Positions 29,069 to 37,632 of a stretch of DNA of 64,000 nucleotides are shown in pieces. Under the pieces are notes generated by a model that did not search any database, had not been told where the DNA came from, and was given only the letters and a program-made list of their open reading frames with translations. A program made the translations under genes and the position numbers. Each line of letters starts with the position of its first letter. Positions within the stretch are counted from its first letter, which is position 1. Source of the DNA: Phycisphaerales bacterium (GTDB lineage Bacteria; Planctomycetota; Phycisphaerae; Phycisphaerales; UBA1924); NCBI GenBank assembly GCA_029260265.1, contig JAJDDO010000024.1, positions 186,001 through 250,000 on the forward strand, given 5' to 3'.

Positions 29069-31642
29069 TCCCGTCTCTCGGCCTCTCTCCGGTCCCGGTA
29101 TTACGAGCCTCTTTGCCCCGTACCGTGGGGGGCCAGCAGTTTGTTGTGGGCTTTGATGTCCGTTTTGTCCGGTTTTTTGAGCGACAAATGGCGTTGAATC
29201 CCGCTAGAATCGGCCATGAATGGGTCAATACCAACGATTTCGAGCGATATCAACCCTGTCCAAACGCCGAGACCTGGACATCGCAAAACCCGGCGTGTGT
29301 CGCCTGATTCGCGGAGTTTGTGGCACCTAATTGAGTCGATTGCGATCGCCATAGCTCAAGGATACGGGCTTGCTCGCACTCGTGCACTCTCCCATGCGGC
29401 TCCAATGACAAGAATGTTGGGACAGCGTGATCATCTCTATACAGAGACGGCAATGCTTGAACGGGAGGTGGCCATATTTCGGTCGCAACGGATGGCGAAA
29501 GCACCCCGAAGACGGCCTCAGTTCGATCCCAGACAACGGGCTGAGATCTTGCAACTCTCCGTACTCAGAGGGTGGAGTTCGAAGCAAACAGCTTTGAGGT
29601 TTGGAGTGCATCCCAACACGATCCGGAACTGGCGCCGATCCCTGCGTGATAAGGGACAAGCAGAACGATTACTCGGCGAGCCGCCATGGAATCGGCTTCA
29701 TGAAGCGGTAAGGTGGACTGTTCATGAGATTCGGCGGATATGTCCTGAGCGTGAGTTTGGCACGAGGACCATTGCTCTCCACATGATCAGAGCAGGGATC
29801 CAGATCAGTCGAACATCGATACGACGAATCCTTGAAGAAGAGCGATGTAAAACCGATCGATGGCAACGGCATGTCCCCATACCGAATGCTGGGGATGCCA
29901 CCCATCTCATGAATCCGAAAACTCCCCACTTCGTCTGGCACACCGATATCACTGAAGTCAGGGTGCTTTGGAAACGGTTTGAGATTGCCGCTGTGCTCGA
30001 TGGGTATTCTCGGAAACTCCTGGGAATCAAAGCGTTTAATCGGCGAGTAACGACGAGTGACATGGTCAGACTTATCAATGAAACTGCGGTGCAATCTGGC
30101 ACAACACCTGGGCTCAAACAGCTGCTCGATGATATCGACCGGGGCCGAATCGATGTCGTCGTGGTGTACAAGGTCGATCGCCTGAGCCGCTCGCTGAGCG
30201 ACTTTGCGAGGATGATGGAGGTATTTGACGAGAAGCAGGTCTCTTTTGTATCCGTGACCCAGCAGTTCAACACGACGACCTCGATGGGCCGGTTGACGCT
30301 CAATATGCTCCTGAGTTTCGCCCAGTTTGAGCGTGAGGTTTCGGGCGAGCGTATCCGTGACAAACTCGCGGCGACCAAGAAGAAGGGCTACTGGGTCGGT
30401 GGCCAGCCGCCGCTTGGGTACCGGCTCCAATCGGGCGAAGAAACGAAAGGGCTCTTCATCATCTCGGAGCAGGCTGATCTCGTCCGCACAATTTTCAATC
30501 GATACATCGAGCTGTCATCCCCGGTCGCTGTGGCCAATGAACTCAACGAAGCCGATCACACTACGAAACAGTGGACGAGCAAGAATGGGAATGCTCACGG
30601 CGGCAAGCCGCTCTCTCAGAAATACATCCACAGCATCCTCACCAACATGTTGTACATCGGAAAGATCACGCACACCCGTGGTGACCACACTGAGATTTAC
30701 GACGGCTTGCATAAACCCATCATCGATCAGGCGATATGGGACACCGCTCAGAAGCTGATGACCAAGCAGGATCGCAAGAGCCTGCACCGCTGGACGCACC
30801 CGCATCTGCTCAAGGGAAAGCTGCGCACGAGTGATGGATTTGCGATGAGCCCGACCTCCACGCACCGACCATTGACCAAGAAGAGTGCGACCAACCAGAA
30901 GCGGCTCGTGCGGTACTACATCAGTCAGAAGGCGATCAAGCACGGCTTCAAGAATTGCCAGATCAAGACCATCAATGCTGTGCATCTCGATGAACTGGTC
31001 CGAGGGCTGGTGCTCGGATACCTCAATCACAGCGATCTTGACCGGCAGTCAACGGAGGTCCGGGACCGATGGATCCGAAAAACAATCCACGAGATCATGC
31101 TCGCGCCGGACTCTATCACGGTCCGGCTTGATACCAAGAAGATCGAGCAACTCAACCGGCATTCCTTCAAATCACCGCCGAATGTCATCCCGTCGCGTCC
31201 GGTCTGCCTGCGAACACCAGAGGTCGATGACCGCGGAGAGCATATCGAGCTGAAACTGCAGCTCCAGATCAAGAAGCTCGATGGTCGCCGGTTGCTTCTC
31301 AGCCCCGATGGCCATGACCTGATCATCCCCTCAACACCCGAGCCCAGACAGCACTTCGTCGATGCGATCGGTCTGGCGTATCGGTGGCACGACGAACTCA
31401 TCAAATGCGGACTCCAAATCCGAGCCTTTGCGAAGGAGCAGAGTATCGCTCGCTCCCGCATCCTGCAGTTGCTCCCGCTGACCCAGCTCGGCCCGGAGGT
31501 CCTGCGCCATGCTCTTGCTGGGACACTCCCGAGCACTATCACGCTCGATGATCTGCTCACCGCATCGAAGCAACTCGACTGGGATCGACAAGCCGCTGAA
31601 CTCGGGATCAACGCCGCGCCACGCCATCTCCAAACCGCATGA
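29043..31642 (+). mobile_element. Chimeric element: IS left end + transposase 5' half fused to serine recombinase
   Basis: Left-end repeat CGTGGGGGGCCAGCAGTTTGTTGTGGG (29124-29150) resembles IS terminal repeat GCGGTGGGCCAGSAGATTGTG; ORF 29216-31642. Confidence 0.7.
29216..31642 (+). CDS. Chimeric ORF: DDE integrase N-terminal half fused to large serine recombinase lacking its N-terminal catalytic region
   Basis: First ~290 aa align with the 456-aa transposases (GWSSKQTALRFGVHPNTIRNWRRSLRDK; WHTDITEVRVLW); then LLDDIDRGRIDVVVVYKVDRLSRSLSDFARMMEVFDEKQVSFVSVTQQFNTTTSMGRLTLNMLLSFAQFEREVSGERIRDK (serine recombinase). Confidence 0.85.
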   Translation: MNGSIPTISSDINPVQTPRPGHRKTRRVSPDSRSLWHLIESIAIAIAQGYGLARTRALSHAAPMTRMLGQRDHLYTETAMLEREVAIFRSQRMAKAPRRRPQFDPRQRAEILQLSVLRGWSSKQTALRFGVHPNTIRNWRRSLRDKGQAERLLGEPPWNRLHEAVRWTVHEIRRICPEREFGTRTIALHMIRAGIQISRTSIRRILEEERCKTDRWQRHVPIPNAGDATHLMNPKTPHFVWHTDITEVRVLWKRFEIAAVLDGYSRKLLGIKAFNRRVTTSDMVRLINETAVQSGTTPGLKQLLDDIDRGRIDVVVVYKVDRLSRSLSDFARMMEVFDEKQVSFVSVTQQFNTTTSMGRLTLNMLLSFAQFEREVSGERIRDKLAATKKKGYWVGGQPPLGYRLQSGEETKGLFIISEQADLVRTIFNRYIELSSPVAVANELNEADHTTKQWTSKNGNAHGGKPLSQKYIHSILTNMLYIGKITHTRGDHTEIYDGLHKPIIDQAIWDTAQKLMTKQDRKSLHRWTHPHLLKGKLRTSDGFAMSPTSTHRPLTKKSATNQKRLVRYYISQKAIKHGFKNCQIKTINAVHLDELVRGLVLGYLNHSDLDRQSTEVRDRWIRKTIHEIMLAPDSITVRLDTKKIEQLNRHSFKSPPNVIPSRPVCLRTPEVDDRGEHIELKLQLQIKKLDGRRLLLSPDGHDLIIPSTPEPRQHFVDAIGLAYRWHDELIKCGLQIRAFAKEQSIARSRILQLLPLTQLGPEVLRHALAGTLPSTITLDDLLTASKQLDWDRQAAELGINAAPRHLQTA

Positions 31643-31919
31643 TCGGCTGGCTGATTCCCTGCTCGTTCCCTGTTATCACGCGCAGGGAAATTCGGGCAAT
31701 TCATGCCAAAAGATGCCATTTCCATGCGATGAATGGGGGGCATCTCTGGGATGAGTGGTGCTTTGCTCCCTGTTTTTACTGAGAGTCCCTGTTAATACCC
31801 CTCGAACAGGGAACTCAATCCTCGCGCGGGGACATCCCTCAAATCGCCACGAGAGACACTCGCTGCAATTTGGGCACATGTTGGCTGATCTGATCAGAGT
31901 TGGAAATCTCGGAGACGCG

Positions 31920-32016
31920 CCGAACCGCGTAGCTCGCTCCAAAACGGGCGAAACGGCGTCTTATCAGGGACGCCGTTTCGTATACCATTTAAGTCAACGG
32001 AGTGTGTTCTGGCATA
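31920..32016 (+). repeat. About 100-bp imperfect direct repeat, copy 2
   Basis: CCGAACCGCGTAGCTCGCTCCAAAACGGGCGAAACGGCGTCTTATCAGGGACGCCGTTTCGTATACC...; same hairpin arms at 31950-31960 / 31969-31979. Confidence 0.85.
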
Positions 32017-32191
32017 TGATCTTTCGTAGGATTCGAATCGGCTCGTTGTTTACAGAGCCCCGCGTACAGAGCACCTCTTTGATCCCAACGAGAATCAGCC
32101 TTGAGTTCATTGGTTTGTTGTTGACTGCACCGTTGTCAATCTTATCTGTGCTGCAACTATTTGTATGTCGAGCACATGGTTCCTGTGGCGG

Positions 32192-33550
32192 TTATTCCTC
32201 GACTGACATGGTTCCCGGAATGCCTCTGAATCCCTTGATGATCTGGTTGTCGCCGGCGGCCCCCGCGTGGTAGTGGTACCCGCGGATTGGGTCCGCGTGC
32301 CCGCCGCACTCGTCGAGATCTGAGGGGGCTGATCCGTCTTGATTTGTGTGAGCATACAAGCCGTAGCCGTCCATCATGTAACCGATCATCGGTGCATGCC
32401 CGTCGGGCTGGGGGATCTCTTTCGTGTGCCCGGTGACGGCGTGGTAGTGGTAACCGTTGTGAGGGTTGATGTGCCCGCCGGCATCATCGAATGGCGCGAG
32501 GGTGTGGGCGGCCAAGATTGCATCGACGGGTGCGGGCGGCTCGAAGTTTACGCCGTTGAAGGCAATCCCGAGCGCGGTGATCACAGGGCCGCCTCGTTGA
32601 CGATCAACTGCATCGCTGTCTCCATTGCCCCGCGATGGGGGCGGTCCGTCGGGGCGTGCCCCGCGCGGGGGACGACCGCCTTCTGGGCGCCCAGTAGGAC
32701 GGATATCAGGTCGGGTAAGCATCGTTGGATCAGCTTGGTCGATTGGCTGCACGGGGATGACATACACGAACACATTGCGGTCGATCCACTCGGGGCGACC
32801 TTCGACGACATAGTTGTTGTATTCCGGATCGACATCGGGGCGAGCAGCGGCTTCGAACGCCTCTTTCGTATCGGTCACGCGGATTGATCCGTCTTCTCGG
32901 TACAACTTCCACTCTGGATCATCATAAAAATCGGCGATGTCACGAACGAAGGAGCCATCGACATCGAAGACTTTACCGTCATCGAGCCAGATCCCGCCCT
33001 TATCTGCATCGTCATCAATGTGGGTGGGTGCCCAAGGCCCCATCTCGTGCTCATGGGGCTCCGAGTAGGTGCGGATCACATAGCACATCGCTTTGGTGCC
33101 ATCCGAAAGTGTCCGTTCCTCTTTTACAATCGGCGAGGCAAGCGCCTCTTCCATGAAGAACGCGGGATTCACAGAGAGAGCATGGGATCTGCCGGTTTCG
33201 TTCAAAGCCGATGGTGCATTTTGTGAAGAGCGGGGATCAACATCGCGTCGCGGCGGCGGCATTTCATCTGGTCCGCCGCCTGGTCCGCCCGGACCTCTGC
33301 TCGAAACGCTCGGATCAGGCGCGCCGATCCATGTCCGTTGGATAGACGGGAACGCATCGGTGATGACAACGGGTTCTGGCAGCTCGATCTCTTCTATTGG
33401 GTGACCGCGTCGATCTTGAAGATCCGAGCCATCGTTTACCGGATGCTGGTGCTCTGGTTGGCTCTGCGAGGCATAACAACCAGACGCAGCGATGCAGAAC
33501 ATGGCGAGGGACAGTGTTCCGAGTTGTCTCAGGTGTGGAGGGAAAGCCAT
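32192..33550 (-). CDS. YHYH-domain-containing secreted protein
   Basis: Lipobox-like MFCIAASGCYAS; INPHNGYHYHAVTGH and DPIRGYHYHAGAAGDN motifs; start trimmed to MAFPPHLRQLG. Confidence 0.82.
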   Translation of the reverse strand: MAFPPHLRQLGTLSLAMFCIAASGCYASQSQPEHQHPVNDGSDLQDRRGHPIEEIELPEPVVITDAFPSIQRTWIGAPDPSVSSRGPGGPGGGPDEMPPPRRDVDPRSSQNAPSALNETGRSHALSVNPAFFMEEALASPIVKEERTLSDGTKAMCYVIRTYSEPHEHEMGPWAPTHIDDDADKGGIWLDDGKVFDVDGSFVRDIADFYDDPEWKLYREDGSIRVTDTKEAFEAAARPDVDPEYNNYVVEGRPEWIDRNVFVYVIPVQPIDQADPTMLTRPDIRPTGRPEGGRPPRGARPDGPPPSRGNGDSDAVDRQRGGPVITALGIAFNGVNFEPPAPVDAILAAHTLAPFDDAGGHINPHNGYHYHAVTGHTKEIPQPDGHAPMIGYMMDGYGLYAHTNQDGSAPSDLDECGGHADPIRGYHYHAGAAGDNQIIKGFRGIPGTMSVEE

Positions 33551-33649
33551 TCGTCGGTCTCCTTGATGCTCAGCATCAATGTGCTTTGTGCAGTTCTGTT
33601 CGTTCGTCATCTCAGTGGTACGGGCGAGGGACACCCGTGCCCGCGGGCA

Positions 33650-34702
33650 TCATGGGATCGGTGGTGAGAACTCGCTGTCGGCGAGATGAATGGGCTCAAC
33701 GCGTTGAAAAACAATTCGCTGTGGTGGCGGGGGATGATGCCCCGATCCGAACTGCGGCGGGTTCAAGAGCAGTTGCGGATGCATGTGAGATGAAGTGGCT
33801 TCTCTCATAGGTGGATGCTGGGGATTGGGGGGACGGCGATCGCCGCTAGGTCCGGGTGGTCCATCCTTCTGTTCAGGTCTGTTGGGCTGGCGATTCGCCG
33901 CGGAGGGTTGGTTCCAGTGTAGTTCAAGACGATCGACGATCGAAGTGTCAGCCGTGATCCAGATCTTGACCTGCTCGGGCCCGGGTTTATTGATGCCGGC
34001 AAGCCGTGTTGCAATGATCTGTGGTGTGAGTTCTTTCCCAGATTGCGCATCCGTTGATGCCACTTCTTCCACTGCGTAATCATTTCGCAACTGGAGAAGC
34101 ATCTCATCGAGCGAACCCACCAAGATGGTGCTTTCTCCAAGGTTGATCCATCGGGGTGCCGCGCCTCTCGGGTTGATTCGTTCCACGCTGCCGTCGCGTC
34201 GAAGTGACCAGTCGCCCTCGTGATCGCGCCCCATGACAAACGCGTTTTCATTGGGTGTTTCAACTTGCACCCGCAAGAGCTCCCCACGCATGTCAAGAGT
34301 CCCGAGTTTCATCAGTTGATCGTTGTGGTCCTGATCCAGTATCTGGATCTCGTAGCGAAGCTCCGAGGCGGAACGGGTTGCCTCTATGGCCGCGTTGACC
34401 ATCGCATACGCGGCCGGTTGGGGCGCAAGAATAAAGATGGAAAACGCCACGAGGGTAATCGCGGCGGCGGTTGCAAGCGGGACAACTCTGGTAAACAACT
34501 GTCGGTGAGGTGGGCGTGATGTTCGGCTACCTGATCGGATCTGCTTCATGACCTTGCCAACTCGATCATTTCGTGTCGCGGGCGAATCTCGGTGTGTGAA
34601 CTCGAGCAGGCCGTGGATGAAACGGTCATCAGCGATCGAATCGTGATCATCTGGGTTGCCGCCGGCAGCGGTTGGTGGGACTTCGTTGTTCGTGCTCTTC
34701 AT
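33650..34702 (-). CDS. Single-pass membrane protein, putative anti-sigma/sigma-associated
   Basis: Overlaps the ECF sigma ORF; TM VVPLATAAAITLVAFSIFILAPQ; periplasmic LolA-like region and Pro-rich tail. Confidence 0.6.
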   Translation of the reverse strand: MKSTNNEVPPTAAGGNPDDHDSIADDRFIHGLLEFTHRDSPATRNDRVGKVMKQIRSGSRTSRPPHRQLFTRVVPLATAAAITLVAFSIFILAPQPAAYAMVNAAIEATRSASELRYEIQILDQDHNDQLMKLGTLDMRGELLRVQVETPNENAFVMGRDHEGDWSLRRDGSVERINPRGAAPRWINLGESTILVGSLDEMLLQLRNDYAVEEVASTDAQSGKELTPQIIATRLAGINKPGPEQVKIWITADTSIVDRLELHWNQPSAANRQPNRPEQKDGPPGPSGDRRPPNPQHPPMREATSSHMHPQLLLNPPQFGSGHHPPPPQRIVFQRVEPIHLADSEFSPPIP

Positions 34703-35241
34703 TGATTGACCCCCGCGTTCTGCAAGCATTCGCGGAGCCGGGTCTTCGCACGCTGTGCTCGTTTTCGTATCGTCTCTTCCTGCTCTTCGGTAACCCTCGC
34801 AATCTCTCGATACGACATCTCCCGTCCATAGCCAAGCTCGATCACCTGTCGGAGGCGTTCAGAGAGTCTCTGGATGCATGTCAACAAAGGCTCGACCCGA
34901 TCCCGGAACGAATCGCCGGCGTTGTTTGATAGTTTTTCGAAGCGTCGATCAATTTCTTCAAGCACTTCCGGCGTGCACCAGATGGGTCCTGATGCTTTTT
35001 TACGATAATGCGCAAGGATGAGTTTCCTTGCGATGCCGCGGAGCCAAGGGCCGAATGGTCTGCTCCGGTCGTAGTCGCTTAGACGGCGCCAAGCGACGAC
35101 CATGGTTTCTTGGAACAAATCATCGACATCCGATGAACTGCCCAGCGAGCTGCGCAGGTACGCCGTGAGCATGTCCGCGTTTTCATGCACCAAAATCTCA
35201 AAGATATCTTGCCCGGATCGGGCGTGCGGTCGCAACGGCAT
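34699..35241 (-). CDS. ECF-family RNA polymerase sigma factor
   Basis: DVDDLFQETMVVAWRRLSDYDRSRPFGPWLRGIARKLILAHYRKK; SERLRQVIELGYGREMSYREIARVTEEQEETIRKRAQRAKTRLRE. Confidence 0.92.
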   Translation of the reverse strand: MPLRPHARSGQDIFEILVHENADMLTAYLRSSLGSSSDVDDLFQETMVVAWRRLSDYDRSRPFGPWLRGIARKLILAHYRKKASGPIWCTPEVLEEIDRRFEKLSNNAGDSFRDRVEPLLTCIQRLSERLRQVIELGYGREMSYREIARVTEEQEETIRKRAQRAKTRLRECLQNAGVNQ

Positions 35242-35458
35242 TGTTCTCTCCGTGCCCTGATCAGTTGGATGATGAGACAAGAGCACATGACTGATTGTCG
35301 AGCTGCCCGCGAGGTGGGACATGGGTTTTCGTACTTTGGGCTTGTTTTTTAATTATAATTTTGTAAAATTGGGAGGAAGAGGTCACGAAAAGGGGGGACG
35401 CTGACAATCCATCTATGGCAGCGTCTATTTCTACTTGTCAAATCCACCGGAGTACAGA

Positions 35459-37339
35459 ATGAAACAACGAAAAAATGAGAGAACAGTGTTCATCGCCGCC
35501 CTCGGGATCGGGCTCTTGGGCACAAATGCTCTTGCCCAAGACTCTGATCCAGAGAACCCGCCGAAGCGTTCCCCTGTCCAACGAACCATTGATACGCTGG
35601 GGGACCGAGAAATTCCCGCTGCCCGTCCGGGCGGTCTTGCGGTGTTTCCATTCGATTTCCGCCCGATCGATGGCGTTGCCAACAATACACTGAATCCAGA
35701 GTGGGGAGCCTCTGGCATCGAGTTCATCCGTGCTCTTCCCGCAGACTACGCCGATGGCGTCGGATCTCCGAGTGGTGAAAATCGTCCGAGTGCTCGAATG
35801 ATCAGCAACCTGGTTGCAGCACAAGATGGCACCGACATACCAAACCAACTTGGGTACTCTGACTTTATCTGGCAGTGGGGCCAGTTCCTCGATCACGATA
35901 TCGACGAGACCCCGATCGGTAGCCCGAGCGAGGCGTTCGATATCTCGGTGCCGGTCGGAGACGCATGGTTTGATCCATCGAGTACCGGCATCGCCACCAT
36001 CCCGCTTGACCGCTCGGCATGGACCATGGTTGATGGTGTTCGCGAGCAGTTGAATCTTATCACCGCCTACATTGATGCGTCAAATGTCTATGGATCCGAA
36101 GAAGCGCGGGCACTTGAACTCCGCTCGCTTGACGGAACGGGCAAGCTGAAGACGAGCGATGGTAATCTCTTGCCCTACAACATCAACGGCTTTTCGAACG
36201 CACCAACCGGAGCCGATCCGTCGTTCTTCCTTGCCGGAGATGTCAGGGCCAATGAACAGGTTGGGTTGACAGCGATGCATACGCTCTTTATGCGTGAGCA
36301 CAACCGGCTTGCTGAGCAGATCGCCGCTGAGCACCCCGCGTTTTCGGGTGACCGGATCTACGAGCATGCTCGCGCCATGGTGGTTGCGGAGATGCAGGCG
36401 ATTACCTTCAATGAGTTCCTCCCCAAACTCCTCGGGCAACGCGCGATGCCTCGCTACCGCGGATACCGTCCGCGTGTAGATGCGAGTATCGCCAATGTCT
36501 TTGCAAACGCGGCGTACCGTGTCGGACACACGATGCTTTCGACCCAGATCCTTCGTCTCGACGAATCGGGCCAGGAGATCGAGGCGGGGCATCTCGATCT
36601 TGCTGCAGCTTTCTTTGTGCCAAACGAGATCGTTGAGAATGGAATCGACCCGTTGCTCCGCGGATTGGCGAGCCAGCACGCGCAAGACATTGATTCATAT
36701 GTGATCGACGATGTACGCAACTTCCTGTTCGGTGCCCCCGGCGCCGGCGGGTTCGATCTGGTTTCGCTCAACATCCAGCGTGGACGCGATCACGGGCTGC
36801 CGAGCTACAACGCGGTTCGGACTGCATTCGGACGCCAGCCGGCTACAAGCTTCGCACAGGTGAATCCAGATCCTGTGGTCATGCAGAGGCTGTCCTCCGC
36901 GTATGACAGCGTTGACGATATCGACGCCTGGGTCGGGTTGCTCGCAGAAAAGCACCGCCCCGGTGCGTTCGTAGGCGAGACGCTCCTGCGTGTGCTTCGA
37001 GATCAGTTCACCCGCCTGCGTGACGGAGACCGTTTCTGGTACCAGAGCTACCTGCCACGACACTTGGTGAGGCAGGTTAATCGAACATCTCTCGCGGACA
37101 TCATCCGGCGCAACACCGGAATCGGGAACGAGATCCAGGACGATGTATTCAAGGTTCAGACCCGGTGCTTGGCAGACCTTGCCGAGCCCCACGGAGTGCT
37201 CAACTTCTCTGATGTTGTTGAGTTTATTCGATTGTTCAACGATGGAGATCTCGCGGCTGACTTTGACGGCAATGGCGTGCTCGGCTTTGGCGATGTCATC
37301 GCCTTCATCCAAGAGTTCACGCAGGGATGCGGTAACTAA
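35459..37339 (+). CDS. Animal-type heme peroxidase family protein with dockerin-like C-terminus
   Basis: QWGQFLDHDID; TAMHTLFMREHNRLAEQIAAEHP; NAAYRVGHTML; NIQRGRDHGLPSYNAVR; tail GNGVLGFGDVIAFIQEFTQGCGN. Confidence 0.92.
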   Translation: MKQRKNERTVFIAALGIGLLGTNALAQDSDPENPPKRSPVQRTIDTLGDREIPAARPGGLAVFPFDFRPIDGVANNTLNPEWGASGIEFIRALPADYADGVGSPSGENRPSARMISNLVAAQDGTDIPNQLGYSDFIWQWGQFLDHDIDETPIGSPSEAFDISVPVGDAWFDPSSTGIATIPLDRSAWTMVDGVREQLNLITAYIDASNVYGSEEARALELRSLDGTGKLKTSDGNLLPYNINGFSNAPTGADPSFFLAGDVRANEQVGLTAMHTLFMREHNRLAEQIAAEHPAFSGDRIYEHARAMVVAEMQAITFNEFLPKLLGQRAMPRYRGYRPRVDASIANVFANAAYRVGHTMLSTQILRLDESGQEIEAGHLDLAAAFFVPNEIVENGIDPLLRGLASQHAQDIDSYVIDDVRNFLFGAPGAGGFDLVSLNIQRGRDHGLPSYNAVRTAFGRQPATSFAQVNPDPVVMQRLSSAYDSVDDIDAWVGLLAEKHRPGAFVGETLLRVLRDQFTRLRDGDRFWYQSYLPRHLVRQVNRTSLADIIRRNTGIGNEIQDDVFKVQTRCLADLAEPHGVLNFSDVVEFIRLFNDGDLAADFDGNGVLGFGDVIAFIQEFTQGCGN

Positions 37340-37349
37340 CACACCTCCG

Positions 37350-37385
37350 CTGCCCCGCCCGCAAACCCGGACGGGGCAGTCTTTG
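37350..37385 (+). terminator. Rho-independent terminator-like hairpin
   Basis: CTGCCCCGCCCG caaacc CGGACGGGGCAG followed by TCTTT, just after peroxidase stop. Confidence 0.75.
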
Positions 37386-37632
37386 CTTATGGTCCTGAAG
37401 GACACAATGGCAATATCGAACTCGCGCCCAAGCCCAGGCCGTTGGTTGTCGATGCATGGGAGGGCGATCCATGTGATGTCCATCAGCCGCTGGTGCTGGC
37501 TCAGAGTAGGACGGCATCATCGCGTCCCTCACATGATGCCCATCGATGTTGAATAATCTTGTGGTTAGTCCGGTCGCGATTTGATTGCTTCAAAGCTGAA
37601 GAGTTCTCCGCTGACGGATTCTGCATACTGAA

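Noticed and set aside
31755-32273. 172-aa plus-strand ORF
   Set aside because: Covers the direct repeat, hairpin and the 3' end of the YHYH gene antisense; no protein-like motif.
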